Below the pieces are notes generated by a model. It was not told the DNA's origin. It saw nothing but the letters and a program-made list of their open reading frames with translations, and ran no database searches. The position numbers were made by a program, and so were the translations under genes. Below, in pieces: positions 42,412 through 50,974 of a stretch of 64,000 bases of DNA. The stretch is from Pontivivens sp032464575 (GTDB taxonomy: Bacteria; Pseudomonadota; Alphaproteobacteria; Rhodobacterales; Rhodobacteraceae): the NCBI GenBank assembly GCA_032464575.1, contig JAWDKM010000005.1, positions 434,001 to 498,000 on the forward strand. Direction: 5' to 3'. Position 1 is the stretch's first letter. Each line of letters opens with the position of its first letter.

Positions 42412-42468
42412 GATCGAACTTTCGGAAAGGGTACCGCCTGGCCCTCGCCAGACGGCACCGGTGTCAAC

Positions 42469-44061
42469 TCACTGGGAGATGGACATGAAGCGGGTCGGGT
42501 GGACGTTCTGGATGTTGTCCTCCCACCCTTCCAGCGCATCGCTCACCAGCGAGCGCGAGGAGTAGTAGAGCAACGGGATCTGCGGGTTGTCGGCGAGGAA
42601 GAGCTCCTCGGCCTGAGCCAGCACCTGCGCCCGCTGCTGCAGGTCGGTCGTCTCGCCCGCCTGGTCGAGCAGCCCGTCATATTCCGGGTTGTCGTAGTTG
42701 CCGTAGTTGAAGCCCGGATTGTCCGCCCGGTTCAGGAACAGGAAGTTCTGCGGGTCGGAGTAGTCGCCGATCCAGCCGGCGCGGGCGACGTCGTGCACCT
42801 TCTCGTCGCGCAGCATCGCATAGTGGGCCGAGGCGTCACGCACGTTGTAGGTCGTCTCCACGCCGAGGATCGACCACATGTCGGCGATGGCGGTCGCCGC
42901 GTTGCGGTGGTTCTCGGACGTGTTGTAGCTGATCTCGATCTCGATGGGGTTGTCGGGACCGTAGCCCGCTTCCTCCATCAGCGCGATGGCGGCATCCTCG
43001 CGGTCGAGCATGGACATGTCGGACCACTCGTAGGACGGCGCGTCGTCGCCCAGATAGTTGCCGATCCCCGGCGGAACCCAGCTATAGGCGGGCATCATCG
43101 TACCGGAGAAGATCTCCTCCGCCAGGAAGTCACGGTCGATCACCATGGACAGCGCCTGCCGGATGCGCGGATCGTCGAAGGGCTCCCGCGCTGTGTTGAC
43201 GCCGTAGTAGTAGACGCCGAGATAGGGCGCGATCCGCACTGCGTCGTCGTACTCCGCCTCGAGCCGCGGAATGTCCTCCGCCGGCAGGTCGGAGCAGGAA
43301 TGGACCTCGCCCGCTTCCCAGCCGCGCACGCAGGTGGCGCGATCCTCGAAGGGCAGGAACTCGACACGCTCGATCTCGACGCTGTCGGCGGCGTGGAATT
43401 CCTCGTTCTTCGTCAGCACGATGCGATCGTTGAGCGTGAAGCTTTCCAACGTATAGGCGCCGTTGGAGACGTGGTTCTCCGGCAGGACGAAGTCATTGCC
43501 GTGCTCCTCGACGGATGCGGGATGCACCGGCAGGCCGGTCTGGTGGGTCAGCAGCTCCAGAAAGAACGGCGTCGGGCCTTCCAGCGTGATCTCCAGCGTC
43601 TGGTCGTCAATCGCGCGGACGCCGAGCTCCTCCTTCTCCATGTCGCCGGAGTTGATCGCGGCAGCATTCTGGATCGGGTAGAGGATGTTGGCGTATTTCG
43701 CGCCCGTCGCCGGATCCATGATCCGCTGAAGCGAGTAGACGAAATCGCCGGCGACGACCGGATCGCCGTTCGACCAGCTTGCATCCTCGCGCAGGGTGAA
43801 GGTCCAGACCGTACCATCGTCGGACGTCGTCCATTCCGTGGCCACACCCGGGATCACGTTCGCCTCGTTGTCGTAGATGACCAGACCCTCGAACATGTCG
43901 CGCAGCAGGTTCGCCTCGGTCACGGTGGAGGTCTTGTGCTGATCGAGCGTTTCGGGATCGCCGTCGGAGCCGCGGAAGTAGGTCTGGGCCGAGGCCGCCG
44001 CACCGAGCGTCAGTGCCAGCACCGACGTGAGGGCAGCCGTCCGCAGAATCGAACGAGGCAT
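42469..44061 (-). CDS. oppA: Oligopeptide ABC transporter substrate-binding protein, OppA type
   Basis: The 530-residue periplasmic protein has a signal peptide (MPRSILRTAALTSVLALTLG, cleaved near ASAQ) and a family 5 solute-binding domain: DPETLDQHKTSTVTEANLLR, FVYSLQRIMDPATGAKYANI and SMVIDRDFLAEEIFSG. It captures peptides for the OppBC-ATPase complex encoded downstream. The start follows AGGGAGATAAAAC. It is the first gene of the opp operon; the promoter lies in 44062-44200. Confidence 0.95.
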   Translation of the reverse strand: MPRSILRTAALTSVLALTLGAAASAQTYFRGSDGDPETLDQHKTSTVTEANLLRDMFEGLVIYDNEANVIPGVATEWTTSDDGTVWTFTLREDASWSNGDPVVAGDFVYSLQRIMDPATGAKYANILYPIQNAAAINSGDMEKEELGVRAIDDQTLEITLEGPTPFFLELLTHQTGLPVHPASVEEHGNDFVLPENHVSNGAYTLESFTLNDRIVLTKNEEFHAADSVEIERVEFLPFEDRATCVRGWEAGEVHSCSDLPAEDIPRLEAEYDDAVRIAPYLGVYYYGVNTAREPFDDPRIRQALSMVIDRDFLAEEIFSGTMMPAYSWVPPGIGNYLGDDAPSYEWSDMSMLDREDAAIALMEEAGYGPDNPIEIEISYNTSENHRNAATAIADMWSILGVETTYNVRDASAHYAMLRDEKVHDVARAGWIGDYSDPQNFLFLNRADNPGFNYGNYDNPEYDGLLDQAGETTDLQQRAQVLAQAEELFLADNPQIPLLYYSSRSLVSDALEGWEDNIQNVHPTRFMSISQ

Positions 44062-44379
44062 GTTTTATCTCCCTGTGGTTGATTAGCCTGTCTGCAAGGC
44101 TGACCTATTCATAAATCCGTTGCAAGGTGATCACCCGCCTTCGCACACCGCGACTGACGCGACGAAATCAGCGTTCTGGCCGCGGTCGCGAAACGATGAC
44201 GGCCACTTGCCGGGCATCGTCGATCTTTCCGGCAACTTCCTAAAAATTGAGATATCTCAGTCACGAAGGCTGCATACGACCTCCGCTGGCCCATCGATTC
44301 GCCCGTTCGTGCCGGTTCGGAACGCAACGGGGCGCCACCGCGGGCGCCCCTGCGCGATTTGCGAAGGCGGTCGCGGCCG
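44062..44379. other. Intergenic region upstream of oppA and downstream of the SDR gene
   Basis: This 318-bp stretch contains no gene. It is AT-richer than its surroundings near 44225-44270 (CCTAAAAATTGAGATATCTC). That stretch includes the small palindrome GAGATATCTC at 44250-44259. The oppA promoter probably lies here, and the SDR gene terminator near 44329-44350. Confidence 0.5.
44329..44350 (-). terminator. Hairpin downstream of the SDR gene
   Basis: GGGGCGCC (44329-44336) pairs with GGCGCCCC (44343-44350) around a 6-nt loop, 29 bp after the SDR stop. Only a weak T-rich stretch follows on the minus strand, so termination efficiency is uncertain. Confidence 0.5.
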
Positions 44380-45144
44380 TCAGAGGTGGTAGCCGCCGTC
44401 CACCGGGATGACCGTGCCGCTGACGAACCCGGCCGCGGGCGAGGCGAGAAAGGCGATGACGCCCGCCACGTCTTCGGGCATCCCGATGCGGCCCAGCGCC
44501 GTGTTGCCGCGCAGGTAGTCGCGCGCCTCCGGCATCCGGTCGAAGAGTTCCGCGTTGAATTCGTCGTCGAGCCCGCCGGGCGCCACCGCGTTCACCGTGA
44601 TCCCGCGCCCGCCGAAATGCTTCGCGAGGTACGGCGTCAGGCTCTCGATCGCCGCCTTCAGCGGGCCGTAGCTGACCAGCGGTGCGAAGGCGACCTGCGC
44701 CGTGCCCGACGAGATCAGCACCACCCGGCCGCCCTCCGCAAGCAGCGGGTCGAGCGCCTGGGTCAGCATGAAGACGCCCTTGTAGTTGGTGGAGTATACA
44801 CGGTCGAGCGCGCCCTCCTCCACCTGCCCGAACATCTGGTCGCCGAGGATCCCGGCATTGTTGACCAGAATGTCGAAGTCCTGCCGGCCCCACTGGCCAA
44901 GCTGGCCGTTCACCGTCTCGACGAAACCCGCGATCTCGCCCGTGCCCGACAGGTCGAGTTGCACGGCGGCGGCCTTCCGGCCCAGCGCCTCGATATCCGC
45001 GACGGTCTGCGCCGCGTCCTCGGCCCGCGCGCGATAGGTGATGATCACGTCCGCCCCGTCCGCGGCCAGCGCCAGCGCGGTTTCCCGGCCGATGTTGCGG
45101 TTGCCGCCGGTCACCAGCGCGATCTTGTTCTGAAGCTTGCTCAT
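44380..45144 (-). CDS. Short-chain dehydrogenase/reductase (SDR)
   Basis: The 254-residue classical SDR has the cofactor motif TGGNRNIG (residues 12-19), NNAG, the catalytic Ser in LISSGTAQ and YGPLK for the Tyr-x3-Lys pair. The residues after the glycine motif (YRARAED) favour NADP(H). The start at MSKLQNKIAL follows GAGAGAGACA. It is divergent from the LysR gene, 113 bp apart, which is the usual arrangement of a LysR regulator and its target. Substrate unknown. Confidence 0.92.
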   Translation of the reverse strand: MSKLQNKIALVTGGNRNIGRETALALAADGADVIITYRARAEDAAQTVADIEALGRKAAAVQLDLSGTGEIAGFVETVNGQLGQWGRQDFDILVNNAGILGDQMFGQVEEGALDRVYSTNYKGVFMLTQALDPLLAEGGRVVLISSGTAQVAFAPLVSYGPLKAAIESLTPYLAKHFGGRGITVNAVAPGGLDDEFNAELFDRMPEARDYLRGNTALGRIGMPEDVAGVIAFLASPAAGFVSGTVIPVDGGYHL

Positions 45145-45257
45145 TGTCTCTCTCCTCATCAGGGCGCGACTGCCGCGCCGTCGAGGTAGAAGATGGACAG
45201 TGCTTCTTACGCCTCATACCCTGCCAATCAGCAAGTCCATAGTGCATGGAGCGCAAT

Positions 45258-46163
45258 ATGTCCGGCCGTCTGGAAGACAGCGCCCTCTTCGCCCGCGTGG
45301 TCGAACTGGGATCCCTCCGGGCGGCCGCCATGGAGGCCGGGGTAGAGCCCTCCTCCGTTTCGCGCCGCATGACCGCGCTGGAGACCCGGTTGGGCGCAAA
45401 GCTGCTCGATCGCTCGGGCGCGCGGACCCGGCCGACCGAGGCGGGCGGGCGTTACCATGCCGCGATGCGCGGCCTGCTCGGCCAGGTCGATGCGGTGGAA
45501 AGCGAGATCGCGGGACAGACGCTGCGGCCGAGCGGCCGCCTGCGGGTCGCCGCCAGCATCGATTTCGGGCAGGCACATGTTGCACCCTGGCTGCTCGACT
45601 TCGCCAAACGGCACCCAGATGTGAGCCCGGAACTGCTGCTTGACAGCCGGTCGGTCGACCTCGTCCGCGACGACATCGACGTCGCGATCCGGGTCGGCCG
45701 CCCGCCCGACAGTGCCCTGATGGCCCGCAAGCTGGCGAACGTGCCGCGAGCCCTCTTCGCCGCACCCACCTGGCTGGAGGAGAACCCGATCGGCACCGTC
45801 GCGGACCTCGCGCACAAACCGCAGGTCTTCTTCCACCCCGAGCACCGGCTCCGCCCGCTGGAGATCACCGATCCCGACGGCAGGCTCCATCGCGTCCCGC
45901 GCGGAGATGGCGTCACGATCAACGCCATTGCCTCGATCGTAGAGGCCGTGAAGGCCGGGTTCGGCCTCCATGCTGGCCCGATCTGGGCCTTCCATGCCGC
46001 ACTTGAGGCAGGGGAGGCCGTGCAGGTATTGCCCGACCACGTGCTTCCCGTCCCGCCGATCATGGCGCTCTGGCGTCCCGCCGTGGTCCAGCCCGCCGCA
46101 ATCCGCAGCTTCGTGGAGCATGTGGCCGAACGGGCGCGCGCGGTGCCGGGCCTCATGCGCTGA
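45258..46163 (+). CDS. LysR family transcriptional regulator
   Basis: The 301-residue protein has an N-terminal winged helix-turn-helix (DSALFARVVELGSLRAAAME to RRMTALETRLGAKLL) and a periplasmic-binding-like effector domain (from about residue 88). The ATG at 45258 is preferred because TGGAG lies 6 bp upstream; an ATG at 45246 has no ribosome site. It probably controls the divergent SDR gene; the spacer contains ATGGAC...GTCCAT half-sites (45193-45240), but a standard T-N11-A box was not pinpointed. Confidence 0.88.
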   Translation: MSGRLEDSALFARVVELGSLRAAAMEAGVEPSSVSRRMTALETRLGAKLLDRSGARTRPTEAGGRYHAAMRGLLGQVDAVESEIAGQTLRPSGRLRVAASIDFGQAHVAPWLLDFAKRHPDVSPELLLDSRSVDLVRDDIDVAIRVGRPPDSALMARKLANVPRALFAAPTWLEENPIGTVADLAHKPQVFFHPEHRLRPLEITDPDGRLHRVPRGDGVTINAIASIVEAVKAGFGLHAGPIWAFHAALEAGEAVQVLPDHVLPVPPIMALWRPAVVQPAAIRSFVEHVAERARAVPGLMR

Positions 46164-46214
46164 CGCCCGGCACACCCTTTCGAGCATCCGCGCCGAAGAC
46201 CGCGGGATGCGCCC

Positions 46215-47138
46215 TCAGGACAGGCACCATTTCAGGATTGCCTTCTGCGCGTGCACCCGGTTCTCCGCCTCGTCGAAGATCACGGACTGCGGCCCGTCCA
46301 TGACCGCATCCGTGACCTCCTCGCCCCGGTGCGCGGGCAGGCAGTGCATGAAGAGCGCCTGCTCCCCCGCCGCCGCCATCAGAGCCTCGTTGACCTGGTA
46401 GGGCTTGAGGAGGTTGTGCCGCCGGTCGCGCGCGCTGGCGTCGTCATGCATGGAGAGCCACGTGTCCGCAACGATGAGGTCAGCACCCTCCACGGCCTTC
46501 ACCGGATCGCGCTCGATCCGCACGTCGGCCCCTTTGGAGCGGGCGAAATCCACCGCCTCCGCCTCCGGGTCCAGCACCTCCGGCCCGCTGAAGGTAAGGT
46601 CGAAGCCGAACTGCCCGGCGGCATGCAGGAACGAGGCGCAGACATTGTTGCCGTCCCCGGTCCAGACCACCCGCTTGCCCGCGATAGGCCCCTTGTGCTC
46701 CTCGAAGGTCAGGACGTCGGCCATGATCTGGCAGGGATGCGTGCGGTCGGTGAGCCCGTTGATGACCGGCACGCTCGCGTGCTCGGCTAGCTCCAGCAGC
46801 GTCTCCTCCGCGAAGGTGCGGATCATGATGAGGTCGACATAGCGGCTGAGCACCCGCGCGGTGTCCGCGATGCTCTCGCCATGGCCGAGCTGCATCTCGG
46901 CCCCGGTCAGCACCATGGTCTGCCCGCCCATCTGACGCACGCCGAGGTCGAAGGAGGTGCGCGTGCGCGTCGACGGCTTCTCGAAGATCAGCGCGACCAT
47001 CCGGTCCTTCAGCGGCTGCTCCGCATCGGGCGCGCCCTTGGGCTGCCCGGCGCGCGCCTCCTTCATCGCGCGTGCGTCATCGATGAGGTCGCGAAGAACG
47101 GGGGCATCGACCTTGTTCAGGTCCAGGAAGTGTTTCAT
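46215..47138 (-). CDS. argF: Ornithine carbamoyltransferase
   Basis: The 307-residue enzyme makes citrulline from ornithine and carbamoyl phosphate in arginine synthesis. The carbamoyl phosphate loop STRTR is at residues 56-60 and the ornithine-site motif HCLPAHRG is near the C-terminus. The ATG at 47138 follows GGGAAAGGGATTTCCGAC. It is 62 bp after argD on the same strand, so an argDF operon is likely. Confidence 0.96.
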   Translation of the reverse strand: MKHFLDLNKVDAPVLRDLIDDARAMKEARAGQPKGAPDAEQPLKDRMVALIFEKPSTRTRTSFDLGVRQMGGQTMVLTGAEMQLGHGESIADTARVLSRYVDLIMIRTFAEETLLELAEHASVPVINGLTDRTHPCQIMADVLTFEEHKGPIAGKRVVWTGDGNNVCASFLHAAGQFGFDLTFSGPEVLDPEAEAVDFARSKGADVRIERDPVKAVEGADLIVADTWLSMHDDASARDRRHNLLKPYQVNEALMAAAGEQALFMHCLPAHRGEEVTDAVMDGPQSVIFDEAENRVHAQKAILKWCLS

Positions 47139-47200
47139 GTCGGAAATCCCTTTCCGGGAGATGTCGTGGGGGCGGAGCGCGACGGCTCCGCCCGGCAGGA

Positions 47201-48382
47201 TCAGGCGGCCGCGCCCTTGGCGACGGCGCCCGCGGCGGCATCGAGACGTCGCAGCGCCTCGTCCACCTCGGCATCGGTCAGGTTCAGCGGCGGCAGGATG
47301 CGGATCACGTTGTCCCCGCCACCCACGACCAGAACGCCCGCGTCGTGGCCCGCCGCGATCACGTCGCCGTTCGGCACCCGGCACTTTATGCCGAGCATCA
47401 GCCCGGACCCGCGGACCAGTTCGAACACGTCCGAATGCGAGGCGACCAGGCTTTCCAGCCCCTGCCGCAGACGACCCGAGATGGCGGAAACGCGATCGAG
47501 GAACCCGTCCTCGGTCACCACCTCCATCACCGCGCAACCCACGGCACAGGCGAGCGGGTTACCGCCATATGTCGTCCCGTGCGTGCCCACGGTCATGCCG
47601 GACGCCGCTTCCTCGGTCGCAAGGCAGGCGCCGAGCGGAAAGCCCCCGCCGATGCCCTTGGCCACCGCCATGATGTCGGGGGCGGCTCCGGACCACTCAT
47701 GGGCGAAGAGCTTGCCGGTCCGGCCCATGCCGCACTGGATCTCGTCATAGATCAAGAGGATGCCGTGCTCGTCGCAGAGGTCGCGCAGACCCTTAAGGCA
47801 AGGATCCGGCACCGGCACGATGCCGCCCTCGCCCTGCACCGGCTCAATCAGGATCGCCGCCGTCCGCTCATTGATCGCGGCGTTCAGCGCATCGTGATCG
47901 CCGAAGGGCAGATGCACGAAGCCCGGCAGCAGCGGGCCGAACCCGTTCGTCAGCTTCTCCGACCCCGCGGCCGAGATCATGCCGAGCGTCCGCCCGTGGA
48001 AGGAGCCGGAGAACGTGATGATCTCGTCGCGGCCGGTCCCCTTCACCGCATGGTACTTGCGCGCCATCTTCACCGCGGCCTCGGTCGCCTCGGTCCCCGA
48101 GTTGGTGAAGAAGACGGTGTCGGCGAAGGTATGCTCCACCAGCATCTCCGCCAGCCGCTTCTGCTTGGGGATCTCGTAGAGGTTGGACGTATGCCACAGT
48201 CGTCGGCCCTGCTCCTCCAGCGCGGCTACCAGACGGGGATGCGCGTGGCCCAGAAGGGAGACGGCGATGCCGGCCCCCATGTCCAGGTAGCGCGTGCCGT
48301 CTTCGGTCATCAGCCAGGGGCCCTCGCCCTTCTCGAAAGAGAGCGGTGCCCGCGCATAGGTCGGCAGGACGGGCGTGATCAC
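47201..48382 (-). CDS. argD: Acetylornithine aminotransferase
   Basis: The 393-residue PLP enzyme acts in arginine synthesis (N-acetylornithine from the semialdehyde). Motifs include NSGTEATEAAVKMAR, LLIYDEIQCGMGRTG and the Schiff-base lysine in MAVAKGIGGGFPLGA. A GTG at 48382 (VITPVLPTYARAP) was chosen over the GTG at 48391: AGGAG then lies 8 bp upstream, whereas it abuts the earlier codon. The next gene, argF, continues the pathway. Confidence 0.94.
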   Translation of the reverse strand: MITPVLPTYARAPLSFEKGEGPWLMTEDGTRYLDMGAGIAVSLLGHAHPRLVAALEEQGRRLWHTSNLYEIPKQKRLAEMLVEHTFADTVFFTNSGTEATEAAVKMARKYHAVKGTGRDEIITFSGSFHGRTLGMISAAGSEKLTNGFGPLLPGFVHLPFGDHDALNAAINERTAAILIEPVQGEGGIVPVPDPCLKGLRDLCDEHGILLIYDEIQCGMGRTGKLFAHEWSGAAPDIMAVAKGIGGGFPLGACLATEEAASGMTVGTHGTTYGGNPLACAVGCAVMEVVTEDGFLDRVSAISGRLRQGLESLVASHSDVFELVRGSGLMLGIKCRVPNGDVIAAGHDAGVLVVGGGDNVIRILPPLNLTDAEVDEALRRLDAAAGAVAKGAAA

Positions 48383-48507
48383 TGTGGTCACTCCTGAAAG
48401 GCTGCGATGAATGGGATTTCGGCGCCCGCGCAGCCGGATCGGGCGCCGAAACCCCGCTTATCCGGGCCACCTGCCGCCAAGTCAACGAAAAGGCTCGACC
48501 GCCGCCT

Positions 48508-48582
48508 TCATCTTTCCCCAAATACGTACTGGCGCGCGGCTTGCCATATGCGCCTCCGGCGGGCGCATTTTGGGAAAGATGA
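48508..48582. repeat. Inverted pair of TCATCTTTCCC/GGGAAAGATGA repeats with CCTCCGGCGGGCG core
   Basis: TCATCTTTCCCCAAATACG (48508-48526) and its near complement CGCATTTTGGGAAAGATGA (48564-48582) flank CCTCCGGCGGG. Single copies occur at 25592-25625 and 50951-50970. The right arm supplies the start codon of the next gene. Confidence 0.65.
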
Positions 48583-49061
48583 AAGAGATCAGGCTCTGTA
48601 CTGCGGGACCGGATTTCGCCGAGGATGCGGCGGTCCTCGCCCTGTTGCGCGATGCTTTCGCCGGCATGGAAAGGCGGATCGATCCGCCGTCGTCGCTGGG
48701 CCAGCTCGACCTCGATGGCATGGTGCGAAAGCGGCGGTCAGAGCGATTGATCCTCGGGCGCGATGACACGGACATCGTCGGCTGCATCTTCCTCGCGCAC
48801 CGTCCCGATCACGCCTATGCAGGCAAGCTGGCCGTGGCCCCGCCGCGCCGACGTCAGGGGATCGCGCGAGCCCTTCTGGCGGAGGCCCAGCGGCAGGCAG
48901 ACCGCCCGGTCCTGCGCCTCCAAAGCCGCATAGAACTGGTGGAGAACCACGCGCTCTTCCTCCGCTGTGGCTTTCGGGAGGTCGCACGTACCGCCCACGC
49001 CGGCTACGACCGGCCGACCTCGATCACCTTCGAGAAGACGGTTCGGACCATCGCCGATTGA
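48579..49061 (+). CDS. GNAT family N-acetyltransferase
   Basis: The 160-residue protein is a single GNAT domain: the acetyl-CoA loop is in LAVAPPRRRQGIARALLAEA (about residues 87-106), and the end has ENHALFLRCGFREVARTAHA. The ATG at 48579 lies inside a dispersed repeat, with only GGGAAAG as ribosome site; a longer frame upstream would read through the repeat and is less likely. It is divergent from argD and followed by the EamA exporter. Substrate unknown. Confidence 0.82.
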   Translation: MKEIRLCTAGPDFAEDAAVLALLRDAFAGMERRIDPPSSLGQLDLDGMVRKRRSERLILGRDDTDIVGCIFLAHRPDHAYAGKLAVAPPRRRQGIARALLAEAQRQADRPVLRLQSRIELVENHALFLRCGFREVARTAHAGYDRPTSITFEKTVRTIAD

Positions 49062-49109
49062 TCCGCGCTCGGCGTGCGACCAGTGTGCATCGCGAGAAGG
49101 AGCCCCCCG

Positions 49110-49979
49110 ATGCCGAACCGTCCGTACGCCGCCCTGATGATGCTGATCGCCGCCGCGTGCATGGGCACCGCGTCGCTGATGGCGAAGCTGCTCGGGACCT
49201 CGGGCATGCACGCCTTCCAGGTCAGCGGCGGCCGCTTCCTGTTCGCGCTGATCGCGCTGGGGATTGCCGCGGCCATCCTGCGGCCGCGGATCATGCAGCC
49301 AAACCTGCCGTTGCACGCATTGAGGGTGCTGCTCGGCTGGTCCGGCGTGACCTGCCTCTTCTTCGCGATCGCCCGGATGCCCATGGCCGATGCGACGGCG
49401 ATCAGCTTCCTCAACCCGGTGATCGCGATGCTGCTGGCGATCCCGCTGCTGGGCGAACGGCCGGGCGTCTGGCGCTGGGGAGCCGCGGTCGCGGCCCTGA
49501 TCGGCGGGCTCCTCCTGATCCGGCCCGGCTTGGGCGCGGTGCAACCCGCCGCGCTGATCGCGCTGGCCGCCGCCTTCTTCATGGGCGGCGAGGTCATAGC
49601 CATCAAGCGCCTGACACGCCGGGAGGCGCCCTTTCAGATCCTCATCGTCAACAACATCATCGGCTGCACGCTGGCGCTTTCCGTCGCGTCCGCGGTCTGG
49701 ATCTGGCCCACCTCCGCGCAATGGCTGCTGATGGCCGCGACGGGCCTCAGCGTGGTGGCAGCGCAAGTCTGCTTCCTGCAGGCGATGCGCGCTGCGGAGG
49801 CGAGCTTCGCGATGCCGTTCTTCTATGCCACGCTGATCTTCGCCGCCCTCTGGGACCTCGCCCTGTTCGGCGTGATCCCCGACACGCTGTCGCTGGCCGG
49901 ATCGGCGGTCATCATCGCGGCCGCCTGCATCCTCGCCTGGCGCGAGAGCCGCCCGCTCAGCCCCGCGCGTGCGCCATGA
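49110..49979 (+). CDS. EamA/DMT family transporter
   Basis: The 289-residue membrane protein has ten hydrophobic helices in two EamA repeats; the first ends LLLIRPGLG and the second contains FAMPFFYATLIFAALWDLAL. Such proteins export metabolites such as amino acids. The ATG at 49110 follows GAGAAGGAG. Its 3' end overlaps the convergent glycosyltransferase gene by 23 bp. Confidence 0.88.
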   Translation: MPNRPYAALMMLIAAACMGTASLMAKLLGTSGMHAFQVSGGRFLFALIALGIAAAILRPRIMQPNLPLHALRVLLGWSGVTCLFFAIARMPMADATAISFLNPVIAMLLAIPLLGERPGVWRWGAAVAALIGGLLLIRPGLGAVQPAALIALAAAFFMGGEVIAIKRLTRREAPFQILIVNNIIGCTLALSVASAVWIWPTSAQWLLMAATGLSVVAAQVCFLQAMRAAEASFAMPFFYATLIFAALWDLALFGVIPDTLSLAGSAVIIAAACILAWRESRPLSPARAP

Positions 49980-50946
49980 TCGCCTGCGCCTCGGCCGGGG
50001 AGAAGGCGCGGCTCTCGCCCGCCATCGCCACACGAGTGTAGAGGTCACGCCATGCATCCTCGCGCATCAGCTCGGCGAAGCGAGTGCTGCGCCAGGTCAC
50101 CGCGCGCTCCCGCAAGGCGGCGAGTTCCGGGTCCGCCATCCAGCCCTCGAGCTCCGGCGTGCCATGGGCGAGAACAGAGACATCCTCGACCTGGTTGAAG
50201 TTCCGCTCGACCCAGTATCCCGCATCCACTGCACTGCCCTGCCGGTTCGACCGGCCCCGCGCCGCCTTGACCACGAAGCTTTCCACATCGCCCAGCGCAT
50301 AATGGTTGAGCTGCACCAGACCATAGGCCGGCCGCGTGAAATCCGTGAAGACGCCCTTCTCCACGAAGCGCTCCGGCAGCCGGACCCCGTTGCTGTCCAC
50401 CCAGACCGGCTGCCCAACCGGTTCGAGCGGACGGTGTACACCGGGCCGCGCATAGGCCCCGCGCCGCCACAGCGTCTTGATCATCGCGCAGCGCCAGGGC
50501 CAGTGCAGCGGGTTCGGCGCACAGCGGGTAAAGCGCTCGGTGACCGGCCGGTCCTCCCATGTAGTCAGGCCGGAGGATCCGAACATCCGCCAGGTGAGCG
50601 CCCAGCAATCGGCCTCCCGGCTCCCGACCAGCGCCTCGAGCGTGCCGCCGCACAGGTTGACGTACTCGTCCACGTCGATGCAGATCACCCAGTCGGCAGC
50701 CGCCATCAGCGGATGCTCCGCCGCCTCGCGCAGCGCACGCCATTGCGGCCCGCGCGCGCCGTCCCGCCCCCGCAGGTGCTCGACCACGCCCATCGCCGCG
50801 AGCCGGTCCAGCATTGCATCGGTCCCGTCGGAGCAATCGTTGGAAAAGGCGAGCACATCCGTCACGCCCAGTGCCCGATGGTGCGCGAGCCAGTGGAGCA
50901 GGCCCACGCCCTCATCCTTGACGCAGAGGATGGCGAGGACCCTCAT
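49957..50946 (-). CDS. Glycosyltransferase family 2-like protein (Glyco_tranf_2_4 type)
   Basis: The 329-residue protein begins MRVLAILCVKDEGVGLLHWL and has a DxD-type motif VICIDVDEYVNL, typical of the Glyco_tranf_2_4/GT92-like family. It has no membrane helix. It likely adds sugars to a surface polymer, but the acceptor is unknown. The start lies 4 bp before a repeat copy (50951-50970), and murJ is upstream on the same strand. Confidence 0.88.
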   Translation of the reverse strand: MRVLAILCVKDEGVGLLHWLAHHRALGVTDVLAFSNDCSDGTDAMLDRLAAMGVVEHLRGRDGARGPQWRALREAAEHPLMAAADWVICIDVDEYVNLCGGTLEALVGSREADCWALTWRMFGSSGLTTWEDRPVTERFTRCAPNPLHWPWRCAMIKTLWRRGAYARPGVHRPLEPVGQPVWVDSNGVRLPERFVEKGVFTDFTRPAYGLVQLNHYALGDVESFVVKAARGRSNRQGSAVDAGYWVERNFNQVEDVSVLAHGTPELEGWMADPELAALRERAVTWRSTRFAELMREDAWRDLYTRVAMAGESRAFSPAEAQAIMAHARG

Positions 50947-50950
50947 GCCT

Positions 50951-50970
50951 TCATCTTTCCCGAAATACGC
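50951..50970. repeat. GCGTATTTCGGGAAAGATGA repeat copy
   Basis: TCATCTTTCCCGAAATACGC matches the arms of the element at 48508-48582. It fills most of the 28-bp gap between murJ and the glycosyltransferase gene. Confidence 0.6.
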
Positions 50971-50974
50971 AGGC

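Noticed and set aside
48383..48391. GTG at 48391 as argD start.
   Set aside because: The AGGA ribosome site would touch the start codon; the GTG at 48382 has proper spacing and fits the family N-terminus.
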